A DNA stretch of 64,000 bases. Origin: Meconema thalassinum. Its lineage: Eukaryota; Arthropoda; Insecta; Orthoptera; Tettigoniidae. Numbering within the stretch: the first letter of the stretch is position 1; every line of letters begins with the position of its first letter. This document shows, one piece after another, positions 21,421 through 31,877 of the stretch. Below the pieces are notes generated by a model. It was not told where the DNA came from. It worked only from the letters and a program-made list of their open reading frames with translations, and did no database searches. The stretch is from positions 289,349,065 through 289,413,064 of the forward strand of contig OX336395.1 of the NCBI GenBank assembly GCA_946902985.2, in the 5' to 3' direction. A program made the translations under genes and the position numbers.

Positions 21421-21486
21421 CTCTAAACAGAAGAGACCTTCATTATTTTTTTCGCTGATTTTGAAGACGATCTGGATCTCAGTTCC
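21421..21486 (-). CDS. Weak candidate exon 2 of the IKxE-rich gene
   Basis: A good donor (TTAGAG/GTAAGC) follows 22 open codons (GTEIQIVFKISEKNNEG, then LFCLE) in phase 0, compatible with the neighbouring exons. The acceptor (GTGTCCAG) has a poor pyrimidine tract. Without transcript evidence this exon is uncertain. Confidence 0.3.
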
Positions 21487-21577
21487 CTGGACACTTCTTT
21501 CGCCCGGAAAATGAACCGGCATTTAATGTAACGCAACACTATCCTAGGGAAATATAGGAACAGATGATCCTCTGAGC

Positions 21578-21854
21578 GCAGGCCTCTCACTCGGAGGCCC
21601 GGGATCGATTCCCGGCTCCGTCAGGGATTTTAGAAACTGACATGAGGGCTGGAACGGGGTGCACTCAGCCTCGTGAGGACAATTGAGCTGTCTGACAGTG
21701 AGAGCGCCCCGGTCACGAAAACCAAGATTAACGGCCGAGGGGACCCGATGCGCTGACCACGCGTCACCCCAATATCTGCAGGCCAAATGGCTGGGCAGCG
21801 GTCACTTGGTAGGCCTAGGTTCTTCAAGGGCTGTAGTGCCAGGGGTTATTATTT
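21578..21854 (+). mobile_element. tRNA-derived SINE with 13-bp target duplication
   Basis: It is flanked by TGATCCTCTGAGC at 21565-21577 and 21855-21867. A box B-like GGGATCGATTCCCGG lies at about 21601. The body is unrelated to the SINE at 22001. Confidence 0.75.
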
Positions 21855-22000
21855 TGATCCTCTGAGCAGCACACATTTCGGAACACAGGAAGTTCACAGA
21901 TCATATCCACACAATCTGAAAATATATCGTCCCACAACGCGCCTTCTTGCTCCAACTTTGCCTCCACAACTGCATCTACACGTTTCATCACGTGAAATAT

Positions 22001-22243
22001 CCGGCTCCGTGGCTAATTGGTTAGCACGCTAGGCTTTGTTCCGCCGTGTCCCGGGTTCGATTCCTGGCCGGGCCATTAGGGATTTTAATCTCTTGGGGTT
22101 AATTCCCGTGGCTCGGGGACTAGGTGTTCGTGCCGTCTTCATCATAACCTCATCCACATTACGACGCGCGGGTCGCCCACGGGCGTCAATTAGAAAGACC
22201 TGCACTCGGCCTCTCAGGAGGCCACACGATCTTTTTTTTTTTT
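22001..22243 (+). mobile_element. tRNA-derived SINE with 17-bp target duplication
   Basis: A perfect duplication TTTCATCACGTGAAATA occurs at 21983-21999 and 22244-22260. The head has box A (TGGCTAATTGGTTAGC) and box B (GGGTTCGATTCC). The element ends in a T run. The long perfect duplication suggests a fairly recent insertion. Confidence 0.85.
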
Positions 22244-23171
22244 TTTCATCACGTGAAATAAATATAAAGACGGGTATGTGAGAAATTTATTCACTTCTGC
22301 CAAAGTCTCTCAGCCTGGTGAGGATACATACATCACTAAGAGCATCAAGTTCGGAATCACTTTCCAATGACCAAATGCAGCATGTACATATCACAATCTT
22401 CGTTGCTGCTGTGTGAATCGGGTAACCACTCAAATAATAAACAACGTTATCGCCTGCTCTCTCAGAACTCTCATCATTAACTGACAGGATTATAGGGTTC
22501 AATTTCTGTCAGTGTAATAGTTTCTTTAATTTGCTGACAATTGTTATCCTTCACCTCTCTGCTCGTATATATTTCATTTCTCGCCATTGACCGTATTCAT
22601 TAAGAGAAGAAAGCTAATTGTCAATAACGTCCTCATAATTAGCTTGTGAAGAAAGGATCTCTTTCACTGATAGGCCTATATACAGTATATAGACTGAAGC
22701 AAATGGAGGCGAAAGAAGTCAGTACAAGTAGGATGATCGTCACTGCTTAATCCTCGTTTAAGTCCAAAATAACTCTCAGAAGGGTCTTGATTTAATTTTG
22801 CAGTTAAAACGTACTTGTATTGTAACTACAATTTGCTGCCGGCATCTGCTACAACCATACGCTCAGCGCGGCACGTGGTGTTGAAATTTAGAACGACTTC
22901 ATCTTAACCATTGACTCATACGGAAGTTCCACCACTTATTACTTCATTCGCCCTGAAACAGGGTTGCATACATAGCTAATGCGGCCCGCAGGGTACGGTA
23001 ACTAGTAATAGTTGGTCAATGCAAATCCCATGTTTTCTTTTAGCAAGTTGCGGTCTACAGGACCGTGTGCGTGGGGTTGGCAAAATACTATCTGTACCAT
23101 AGTTCAGCCGCATATTGGCGAACAGAGCTAGAATTATACTATATAAGTCGTTATCTAAAAAGGGGACAGTG

Positions 23172-23415
23172 GTAATAATAATAATGGTGGTATATTGGCA
23201 TTCATGGCCCGTGAATTAAAACTCAGCAATTTTTCTAGGTTAATGCCGTGTCTTGTATCGGGATTTCGCCTAGGAACACAAAGCTGGCTCATCAGCGGGC
23301 TCTTGGGTTCCACGTCCGGACCCCCACATTAGTAGTGCACTCTGCGCCAGGATTCGATCCTGCAACCTCGTGAACAATAAGCGAGAACGTTACCGCTGAG
23401 CCTTGCAGCCAGCCA
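23172..23415 (-). mobile_element. tRNA-derived SINE, family A, minus strand
   Basis: Read on the minus strand, the head has GGCTCAGCGGTAACG (box A) and GGATCGAATCCTGG (box B). It ends in an (ATT)n tail at the low-coordinate side. The same family occurs at 25795-26022, 37459-37690 and 53587-53819. Confidence 0.75.
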
Positions 23416-23585
23416 CAAAGGGAATAGTGGGTAGGAGAAACCACTTATTTCTATATCTTTTCCAGATTTACTTTTCATCATTACACAAGGTACTTTGGCG
23501 AATTTCAGGATTTTAGCTAACTTTTAATCGCATGTTCTGCGCTCGTGCAGTGTTACCACTCACCCCATATATGAATGCAACTTAC

Positions 23586-23654
23586 AATGTTAGAGAATTC
23601 ATCTGTGTGTGACGGCCATTCTGGCTCACTCTTGATGGATGATTGTCCCTCCAT
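23586..23654 (-). CDS. Candidate first coding exon of the IKxE-rich gene
   Basis: The ATG at 23654 opens 23 codons (MEGQSSIKSEPEWPSHTD, then EFSNI) ending at a consensus donor ATT/GTAAGT. The IKSEP motif and the short acidic start are typical of the N-terminus of many insect C2H2 zinc-finger genes, where such psi-K-x-E sites are SUMOylation targets. A plus-strand copy at 61243-61311 has the same 69-bp length, a similar 5' leader (GTTTNNTGAACATNATGGAGG) and the same position of the donor. The four exons in this model (23586, 21421, 18059, 16239) are all phase 0. Confidence 0.55.
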
Positions 23655-24463
23655 TATGTTCAGTAAACTAGAACAAAGAAAGAGCACTGGACAATTACTT
23701 CAAGACCGTACCTATACTAGTACGACAAATCAGTCTTATAATTAATAAATCCAATGAGGTAATTTGAGACTTCCAAATGTACAGTATGTTAATACTCGTA
23801 GTCCTCCAGTTAGCCTACCGTACATAGTGATAAGGAGAGGTTATGTTTACCAACAACAGTAGGCTATATCTTATAAAACTATGACGCTCAATTTGCAAAC
23901 ATTTACTCTAAGTCATACGATTGGAAGTTGAGCGCCATAGTCGTTTAAGTTTTTAATATTTATCCTTGCGGTTGAATAGACAAAATGAGGAATTACTGGT
24001 GCCTGCTTGTGGTGAATTAAAGCATCCTAAATGCCGTTTATCTATTCCTATGTACATACAAACCTGATTTGGAGTATATATAATTTTGTCAGACGATAAA
24101 GGGTACATTACAAACCTACCAAAACCATTAATTAGGCTACGTGGAAGTGAACCTACGCTCCTGGACTAGTAGCCTATTATGAATCGGCACTAGCTGGATA
24201 ATGTAACTTCATCCTAGCGTTACAAGACGCCTAGCTCAAAACAAAATCATAATTGCCTTGCCAATGAGACTTCAACTAACGTAAGGGTAACTCATAGGAT
24301 ACGGTATCGTATTATTCTTTATGTTAGAACGCATAATAAAGTTAGAATTATCGTTGAACATAAACAGTCGTACGCAACTCGCCTATCATGGTAATTAAAA
24401 CTCTCGTACGGAAATTATGAAACTCGCTTCGCTTGTTTTATAAACATACTAGGGCCTAGTGTC

Positions 24464-24757
24464 CAGTAGCGTAGCCAGGATCGACCAGTGGGGGGGTTTA
24501 TAGGTACTCAAGCCAAATCCTACAAGCATTTCGTCCCGCGGCGTAGCCGCGCTCGTCAAACGTGCACCATGGTGTCCAGGGCAGCTGTGGAAAGTACGGA
24601 TATCGTAGGTTTGAATTCCGGCTGACAGCGGTTATCCTGAGTGTGTTTCTTCCCCCGGTTTCGCCACACTTCCTACAGAAAATTGCCGGGATAGTGCCTT
24701 GCTCAAGTCCCGGAGCGTCTACTCCATGCCTGTCCCAGATACATTTACACACACAAC
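24464..24757 (+). mobile_element. Fragment with CAGTAGCGTAGCCAGG terminus and internal tRNA-like box B
   Basis: It starts with the terminus CAGTAGCGTAGCCAGG at 24464 and contains GTAGGTTTGAATTCCGG. Its first ~200 bp match, inverted, the segment 34473-34677, which ends in the complementary terminus. It is cut on the right by the CAGTGGCG end of the large inverted repeat at 24758. Confidence 0.55.
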
Positions 24758-25529
24758 CAGTGGCGAAGCCAGGGGGGTGTTAGGGTGGGGGTTAGAACCC
24801 CTCCCATGAGAAAATTGCCAGGTTGTGATTTGCGTCTGTGGTGATGTACTGTTGTCGCCTTTCGGCCCGGGTCCCAATTTGTGACTACACACGTGTTCAT
24901 GACTACGTATAACCACAGTCTACCTACAGATCGAGAAGCTTGGCTCATATTTTTCTAACGCGAGACAATAATGCTCTCATGCAGCCAGCAAGAATGTGCC
25001 AACTGCGCTATGTTGGTGTATGTTATTGTTGCTGGATTTACTGCATGTGAGCATTGTGCAAAGGTTATATCTTTAATTTAACATGTGCTTTACAAGAGGA
25101 GATGTGCAGTTCAATAAATAGATCTAATGTAAGAAGCAATATTTCAGTGTTGCTAAGTAACCTATATGGGCGCTTTTCAGTCGGTCAACACGAGTGTACG
25201 GTACCCAATTAGAATAGGTGAGCAGTGGCAATTTATCTCCTAATGCCTGAAATAAAAATACATGAATAGTTTATACACTTAATAAAACACTTCTCACATA
25301 AAGGGGGGTTGAATGAGAAGCTTTTTATTACTCATGTATAAATAATTATTGTATTATGAATTACACAGGGAAATTAGTTATTCCTTGCCCAATCTAATTG
25401 GGTGTATTCGTGTTGACCGACTGGGAAGTCAAACTATTCAGTTCAAATAGCAGGATGACGCCCGAGTTTCCAAAGGACCCTAAAAGGTAAGATTTGAGCT
25501 ATGGAGTTTAAGCTAGTATTATAAAGCTT

Positions 25530-25740
25530 TTCAAGGAGAGCGTGATGGTGCAGTGGCTTAGCTGCTCGTCAATCACCCGGACGGCCGGAGTTCCATTCCC
25601 GGTGACAGTGGGGTGGAATTTTCATCTGAAAAATTACGTGTCGTCAGGAAGGGCATCCGGCCTTAAATTCCCGGCCAAAACCAAAATGAGCCTGATTGGC
25701 TCCGGCGACACCAATTATTTGGGATACGCAGTAGAAAGTA
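25530..25740 (+). mobile_element. tRNA-derived SINE, family B (left arm copy)
   Basis: The head TGGTGCAGTGGCTTAGC and GAGTTCCATTCCCGG correspond to boxes A and B. The body contains CAGGAAGGGCATCCGGCC. An inverted counterpart is in the right arm at 37720-37960. Confidence 0.6.
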
Positions 25741-25794
25741 TTATAAAGCTTTTTAATCAAACAACGGAACTAAGTCTTTAACTGGTTATAAATC

Positions 25795-26022
25795 AATAAT
25801 AATGTTATTGGTTTTAGATCCCTTTTAACTTCTGTGGCTTTTAGAGACACCGGCGTGCTGGAATTTAGCTCTGAAGGGGATCATTAACGTGCCAGTAAAT
25901 CTACAGACACGGTTCCCTCGCATGTATGCACCCTTAAATGCCAGCTGACTGCGCCAGGATTAGATCCTGCAACCTTGGGCACAGCAGGCGTGAACGTTAC
26001 CGCTGAGCCACGGAGCCAGTCG
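25795..26022 (-). mobile_element. tRNA-derived SINE, family A (left arm copy)
   Basis: On the minus strand it has GGCTCAGCGGTAACG and GGATCTAATCCTGG promoter boxes, then a body ending AAACCAATAACATTATTATTG. The same insertion is present inverted in the right arm. Confidence 0.7.
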
Positions 26023-28810
26023 GTTATAAATCAGAAGCATGTCTCGGTAGGATATCTATGCATGGCTTCAAAGGCATAGTCGGTAGCATGCTGAACTGCT
26101 ATGCCCAAGATCGCGGGTTCTAACCCAGTCGAAGTCATCGGGCCCATTTCATAGATTTATGGCACGTAAAAGGACTTGCAACTACAATTGGTAGTGTGTA
26201 GCCAAAATGTGTAGGCTATTGGGTTAGACACGCTCTATCAAGTTCAAACGTTCGCCGTTGGGTTTCAATTTTGGGAGCTTAAGTTGGAACTACTTGACAT
26301 CGAAATTGGGGAACCTAGGGGCGATCATGTGAAATGCCCTGCTATGGCAATTTGCTGCAAATCATATATAAATATCTATGCATTTTGAAAATTAAGACAT
26401 ACGGTATTTAGCCTACCGTAAACGTAAAAGATGTCATCTCAAACGCGTGCCGACATTTTAATTTTCAGATGTAGAAAATTGCTTTTTAATAGTCAGAGAG
26501 CTGATTTAATGAATAAAGATTTTGTACAATAATATAAACTTATTCTCGAATCCTTTGGAAGCATGCCCATTAATGTCGTCAGGATAATGCTCACAAACTT
26601 AGATGTGGTTCACTGTTTGTTAATTCTCTTATGAAATACCTGGTCACCCACATGGCTGCTGTGAAGGTATGGTACACAATTGTTATTGCCGATATTTAAT
26701 AAATTGGCATTGTATTATTTTGTCAAATTCAGGAATGAATGGTTTCAAACTCACAGAAAAAAATACGAAGTACCTACAATTGAGTAATTTAAGACCTTAA
26801 GATCTTTTTATACTTTTCGTTTCACAAATCACACCGGTATTTTTACTCATTAACTATAATGTTACTCAATTTTATGGAATAACTAGCTTTTGATATGGTT
26901 AAAAATTTGATATTATATTATACCCATACTATCAACCCGCCCCGGCTTCGCCTGGTATCTTAAAGGGGTTACTCAGCGTAAGCTTAAAAGGCGCACGGAC
27001 GGTAGGTCTCAGACGCAATTCAGAAAAGCCGAGGTGAATAGCAAAACTCCAACATTTACAGTCTACTCTTCTCTGAAGTCTTAACTCGACACGACTCGAC
27101 AGTTAATGCTGGTCGAAGCTGGGGTGATGGGCTCGCTCGCTAGCTCGTAAACTCCCTCCGAAGTTAGTAATTTAAATTTCCACTGAATGGAGATTGTTGG
27201 AAGAAATTAAAACGTAAAATCACTTATAGTTGGCGATGTATTAAAGATAAAGATATGCTGTCGCGGACTTCTTTGTAGAACTTTTCATGCTGACCAATTC
27301 TTACACTCATAGTGCATGGATATTTTTTGTGGTTTACCCAGCGTAAGCTTAAAAGGCTCACGTACGGTAGGGTTTCCTTCGACACGATTCACTGAAATCG
27401 TTACTGCTCGGCTTTCTTTGGTTATAAGTGAATATTTCCCTACAGAAGCCTTCCTCGAGAAATTCTTTACTGAATGGTGAAAACCGCATCAAAATCCATT
27501 CAGTGGATTTAGAGATTACCTGATACATCCAGGAATCGTAGACTTGGTTTAATGTAGAGATGCCAGCGACTATCATTAAAACAAATACATTAATTTATAA
27601 CTAGTATGGACTATGAATTCTACGTAAGACTCATTAAATATGTCATACAACTGAACCTAGGGATACTTACAGAGGACTGAACTAATGAAAACACAGCATT
27701 CTTTTTATGTTTCTATGAATTAAAAGTGTACAGTATATCAACATTGTGGCTTTTTTCTGTAGTAGTTGGTGATTTAACCTGACTTATGTTTACAATGGAA
27801 ATAATCACTCAGGTGAGTTAAAATTCAAAAAACCCTTGCAAAAATGAAATCATCTGTTCCGCGAATAACGTGCTCAAGGCAGTTGCCAGCTTGCAGGCCG
27901 CTGCGTGCGCTAGTGTTGCTTCACCTACAAAGAGGATGCAATTACGTAACGCAGCGAGCTTCGCGACTGTGTATTTTAGACTGTGGTAATACAACTCCGT
28001 CCTCCCAGGGTTGCTAATCTAACTTTTCCCCCGCAAAATAACTTATAGCTTATTTCAAACTAAGGCTAGTGCCATATAATTTAGAATCCCCCACAGCAGG
28101 ATAATATTAGCTTTTTTTTCTTGGCGGGAGAGTAGTTATATGTAAATTAATCTAGTTTTAATTTAAAATAACGCGTTTTTAATAATAAAGACTTTAAAAA
28201 ATTTATGGGTATATTGACACTAATTTTGGGATCATTATTAACATCTTGAGCATGAGATAACCATCTGCCGAGTTGCTTCATGTTACGTAAATATTATGTC
28301 CAGCAATTCCCCGAATTACGGTTATCTCCCAGTTACGAATGAGTGAAATTTGTCGCCTGAATAGTATAAGCAATTAAACCTTTTTCCGGCTGCATGTAGC
28401 ATTTGTAAGGTAAGAAGGACCTTGGTAGGTGACAAAAATCTTCGAAAATGATACTTTAGGCATTCAGGACTAATTGCAATATAAAGCACAGGATCTTGTT
28501 GGAAAAACTGAATAAACATAAAAATGTGTACCGGTATTGAATAACTCATATCTTAAATCAACATGATACATCGTGAGAGGACATGCCCACTTTTGCGGAG
28601 ACCTCTGTAAATAATTTCTCCTGTTGAGAGATACGCAGTCTCCATGTTGGTAGCACAGATATTGAGTTTATTTTGTAAAAGGTCAGAGGAACAGGAATGT
28701 TCTAGATTTACCATTGAGGTGAGATATTTTAGTCAAAAATTAACTAAATTTTTTAAAGAACTGTTTTTTTTTTAGTTTTTTTTTTTTAGCATATTGTATT
28801 ACTCGAAAAA

Positions 28811-29176
28811 ACCCGCTTTTAAGATCGATCTTGATTGCACAATGGTTCACTGGTATACTCGTCACTGCTTTAGCGGCACTTTTTAAGGAGAACTTAGGCT
28901 TCTGTATATAAGGTGTCTATGAAGAAAGGTCATATATCACTCGAGCATGCCCATTGGGCTTGGGCACCAAGAACAATGGAAAACAATAGAAAGGTTTAAA
29001 CTTGTAGAGGATTCCATGTGTAACTAAATCGGTGATCACTGTGTCCATGAGTGGGGATGTCCGTGTTTTCCTGAACATAGGTGGTGCTCCCGTGGGCCTA
29101 GGGAGTGAGATTCCGTCCTTCAATATGCGGGTGGCGTAGTTTCCCAATTCCGTATCGCAGTAAGGGATGGGCAAGC
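28811..29176 (-). pseudogene. Polymerase fragment (start of reverse transcriptase), truncated at the insert edge
   Basis: It is nearly identical to 32486-32851. It encodes the region from PIPYCDTELGNYATRI through LVPKPNGHARVIYDLSS to the Lys-Ser-Gly before the first catalytic block, with a local frame break near 28915. At 29176 it is joined to 5' leader sequence rather than to the normal upstream polymerase sequence, so this junction is a rearrangement. Confidence 0.75.
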
Positions 29177-29189
29177 GTGACTCCTCCAC

Positions 29190-29280
29190 CAAACGACTGC
29201 TCCCGAGCTGCCCGGCTCCGCTCCTTATATACAAAAGCCTGACAGGCGCGTACAAAGGAGGCGAAGCCGAGCGCACGGGC
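29190..29280 (-). promoter_or_regulatory. TATA-containing promoter/leader of the retroelement
   Basis: On the minus strand, TGTATATAAGGAGCGG (about 29219-29234) is followed by GGGAGCAGTCGTTTGGTGG, the leader that precedes Gag in the neighbouring copy (30616). A polyadenylation signal AATAAA lies just upstream at 29328-29323 (and 30667-30662 in the other copy). This places a transcript end before the next promoter, as in a terminally redundant or tandem genome. Confidence 0.55.
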
Positions 29281-29677
29281 GCAGCCGCCTGGCGAGGAGC
29301 GGCCGGGCTGATGGCCCATTGCTTTATTAATATAGATTTCTGCAGCCTTACAAAATTTTTATGGCCTGAGAAACATACAAATACATAGAACAAAAGGGAA
29401 ACCAAACCATATAACAATGTCTGAATCTCAGACCTATACAAGAAAATATGCACTTTTCACTGTCACAAAATTTCACTGTCCCTGTTCCTCCCTTCACTCT
29501 GCATGTTCCACGGGCGACGACCCAGACGCTCTGCTTCCTGATGTGAGAAATCCATTCGTACCAGGGCCTGTTCATAATCGTGAAGAGAACGCCAAGATGC
29601 CGTCCGTTGGAGAGTCGAAGAGTCGGGATCTGTCGTACTGCGACGAATCATCCGCCGGGAAGGTGATCCTCGCAGTT

Positions 29678-30529
29678 CTATCTGGCTGCTGGTGCCCCTC
29701 TCCCGCCCCCGCGTGGTCCGCGTCCTCGGCTGGCCCCTCGAATAGGGCCTCCGCGGGAGACCGCGGGCTGGCGGGCTGGTAACTGGAACTGGAAGTTCGG
29801 TGGTAACGCAAGTACCTCGTCCCCTCCAGCGCTGTCTAACTGGATGGCATACGCCCACCCCTTTGTCAGGGCGGCATACAGCAAGTTGGCCCGGTTGAAT
29901 GTATACTTCTGTTGACCGGGGTCTAGGAGATTCCAACTGGACAGCAGATACAAGGTGGTCTGCACGTCGTGGTGGTCCCTTCCTGTCGGGACGTAGATGA
30001 GCTGTTGCTTCAATGCCTGGGCGAGGTTCCAGACTCGTTGAGGCGCTGGAACTGGCAAGCCCTTGGGATAGTCTTCTGGCGCTAGGGAACGCCATTGAAA
30101 CTCGGCTGGTGGAAGTTGATATCTATGGTGACGTTCGGCAGGCTCGTGCTCTGGTTCTTCGAAGTCCTCGGGTTCTTCTGGTGGAGGTGGTTGAAGCTGT
30201 AGCTCTAGACGATTGAGTCTCTGGTTGATCTGCTCGAGTACGCGAAGGAGTTGCTCGTTGTCTGCCGACATCCGGACCGCCGAAGTGACTGAAAGAGTAT
30301 CGTCAGTTGATGATAGAGGCGGACTCGGAGGTGGCTACACCACCCGTTTAGCTGGTGATGCTGATCGTGATCGTGATGGCTGCGTCTTGTGATGAGTTGT
30401 GTCCTTTTTACTGGAAGAAGCCTTCTGTTCGCGGAAATGTTGTGCTACACTGGCTTGAGTCTGTCGCGGAGTTGTTGCCGTTGCCTTTTTCTTAGACTGT
30501 GTTGTTTTCGGTGTTGACTTGGGTGGCAT
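29678..30529 (-). pseudogene. Gag/core-like protein, copy 2, with a premature stop
   Basis: It is nearly identical to the copy at 31017-31868 and starts at the same MPPKSTPK peptide (ATG at 30529). A TAG at about 30335 (where copy 1 has a sense codon) interrupts it; the reading continues from the internal Met of MSADNEQLL at 30271. It is preceded by a leader at 30616-30530 that the other copy lacks. An overlapping second-frame ORF is treated separately. Confidence 0.65.
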
Positions 30530-30801
30530 ACTCCGACGACTCCAGGTGGGCCACGACGGGTGGCAAGAAGAGAGATCACGGACTGCTGCTGGCTGACTCC
30601 TCCACCAAACGACTGCTGCGCAGCCGCCTGGCGAGGAGCGGCCGGGCTGATGGCCCATTGCTTTATTAATATAGATTTCTGCAGCCTTACAAAATTTTTA
30701 TGGCCTGAGAAACATACAAATACATAGAACAAAAGGGAAACCAAACCATATAACAATGCCTGAATCTCAGACCTATACAAGAAAATATGCACTTTTCACT
30801 G

Positions 30802-31434
30802 TCACAAAATTTCACTGTCCCTGTTCCTCCCTTCACTCTGCATGTTCCACGGGCGACGACCCAGACGCTCTGCTTCCTGATGTGAGAAATCCATTCGTAC
30901 CAGGGCCTGTTCATAATCGTGAAGAGAACGCCAAGATGCCGTCCGTTGGAGAGTCGAAGAGTCGGGATCTGTCGTACTGCGACGAATCATCCGCCGGGAA
31001 GGTGATCCGCGCAGTTCTATCTGGCTGCTGGTGCCCCTCTCCCGCCCCCGCGTGGTCCGCGTCCTCGGCTGGCCCCTCGAATAGGGCCTCCGCGGGAGAC
31101 CGCGGGCTGGCGGGCTGGTAACTGGAACTGGAAGTTCGGTGGTAACGCAAGTACCTCGTCCCCTCCAGCGCTGTCTAACTGGATGGCATATGCCCACCCC
31201 TTTGTCAGGGCGGCATACAGCAAGTTGGCCCGGTTGAATGTATACTTCTGTTGACCGGGGTCTAGGAGATTCCAACTGGACAGCAGATACAAGGTGGTCT
31301 GCACGTCGTGGTGGTCCCTTCCTGTCGGGACGTAGATGAGCTGTTGCTTCAATGCCTGGGCGAGGTTCCAGACTCGTTGAGGCGCTGGAACTGGCAAGCC
31401 CTTGGGATAGTCTTCTGGCGCTAGGGAACGCCAT
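30802..31434 (-). CDS. Overlapping second-frame ORF across and beyond Gag/core (twin at 29463-30095)
   Basis: This 210-codon ORF overlaps the second half of the Gag/core gene in another frame and runs about 215 bp past its stop. The product is Arg/Pro/Ser-rich (GTSSQIELRGSPSRRMI, then LHDYEQALVRMDF). The same frame is open in the other 1339-bp copy, with one residue changed, but the copies are nearly identical, so this is weak evidence for coding. It could be an accessory protein, the start of a polymerase ORF reached by frameshift, or a by-product of GC-rich coding sequence. Confidence 0.3.
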   Translation of the reverse strand: MAFPSARRLSQGLASSSASTSLEPRPGIEATAHLRPDRKGPPRRADHLVSAVQLESPRPRSTEVYIQPGQLAVCRPDKGVGICHPVRQRWRGRGTCVTTELPVPVTSPPARGLPRRPYSRGQPRTRTTRGRERGTSSQIELRGSPSRRMIRRSTTDPDSSTLQRTASWRSLHDYEQALVRMDFSHQEAERLGRRPWNMQSEGRNRDSEIL

Positions 31435-31868
31435 TGAAACTCGGCTGGTGGAAGTTGATATCTATGGTGACGTTCGGCAGGCTCGTGCTCTGGTTCTTCG
31501 AAGTCCTCGGGTTCTTCTGGTGGAGGTGGTTGACGCTGTAGCTCTAGACGATTGAGTCTCTGGTTGATCTGCTCGAGTACGCGAAGGAGTTGCTCGTTGT
31601 CTGCCGACATCCGGACCGCCGAAGTGACTGAAAGAGTATCGTCAGTTGATGATAGAGGCGGACTCGGAGGTGGCAACACCACCCGTTTAGCTGGTGATGC
31701 TGATCGTGATCGTGATGGCTGCGTCTTGTGATGAGTTGTGTCCTTTTTACTGGAAGAAGCCTTCTGTTCGCGGAAATGTTGTGCTACACTGGCTTGAGTC
31801 TGTCGCGGAGTTGTTGCCGTTGCCTTTTTCTTAGACTGTGTTGTTTTCGGTGTTGACTTAGGTGGCAT
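31017..31868 (-). CDS. Gag/core-like protein, copy 1 (intact ORF)
   Basis: This 283-codon ORF from the ATG at 31868 has four visible parts: a Lys/Ser/Thr-rich N-terminus; a short leucine-rich helix (LLRVLEQINQRLNRLELQ) suggestive of a coiled coil; a helical central region (VWNLAQALKQQLIYVPTGRD, then YLLSSWNLLDPGQQKYTFN) that could be a capsid fold; and a C-terminal Arg/Gly tail (RGASRGRGPRGGGRG). There is no zinc knuckle. A basic tail without a zinc knuckle is also how hepadnaviral core proteins bind nucleic acid, but this is an analogy. The frame is continuous upstream with a reverse-transcriptase/RNase H fragment, giving a 431-codon fused ORF that is probably a recombination product. Confidence 0.55.
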   Translation of the reverse strand: MPPKSTPKTTQSKKKATATTPRQTQASVAQHFREQKASSSKKDTTHHKTQPSRSRSASPAKRVVLPPPSPPLSSTDDTLSVTSAVRMSADNEQLLRVLEQINQRLNRLELQRQPPPPEEPEDFEEPEHEPAERHHRYQLPPAEFQWRSLAPEDYPKGLPVPAPQRVWNLAQALKQQLIYVPTGRDHHDVQTTLYLLSSWNLLDPGQQKYTFNRANLLYAALTKGWAYAIQLDSAGGDEVLALPPNFQFQLPARQPAVSRGGPIRGASRGRGPRGGGRGAPAAR

Positions 31869-31877
31869 ACTCCGACG

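Larger units (their letters stand above)
24758..28810 (+). repeat. Left arm of giant inverted repeat
   Basis: It begins with CAGTGGCGAAGCCAGG and matches, in reverse complement, about 34862-38717 along almost its whole length. The match includes nested SINEs at the same relative places (25530-25740 and 25795-26022 against 37720-37960 and 37459-37690). Paired ORF shadows such as 28322-28549 and 35098-35325 differ at roughly one residue in seven, so the arms are noticeably diverged. No gene is recognised in the arm. The arm stops exactly where the retroelement insert starts. Confidence 0.85.

Noticed and set aside
22001..22077. Genuine tRNA gene
   Set aside because: Boxes A and B are present, but the anticodon arm does not pair well and the unit continues into a SINE body with a T-run tail and target duplication.
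29160..29190. Splice junction of leader to polymerase captured in the insert
   Set aside because: The leader side has no GT donor at the joint, so a recombination or template switch explains the junction better than splicing.
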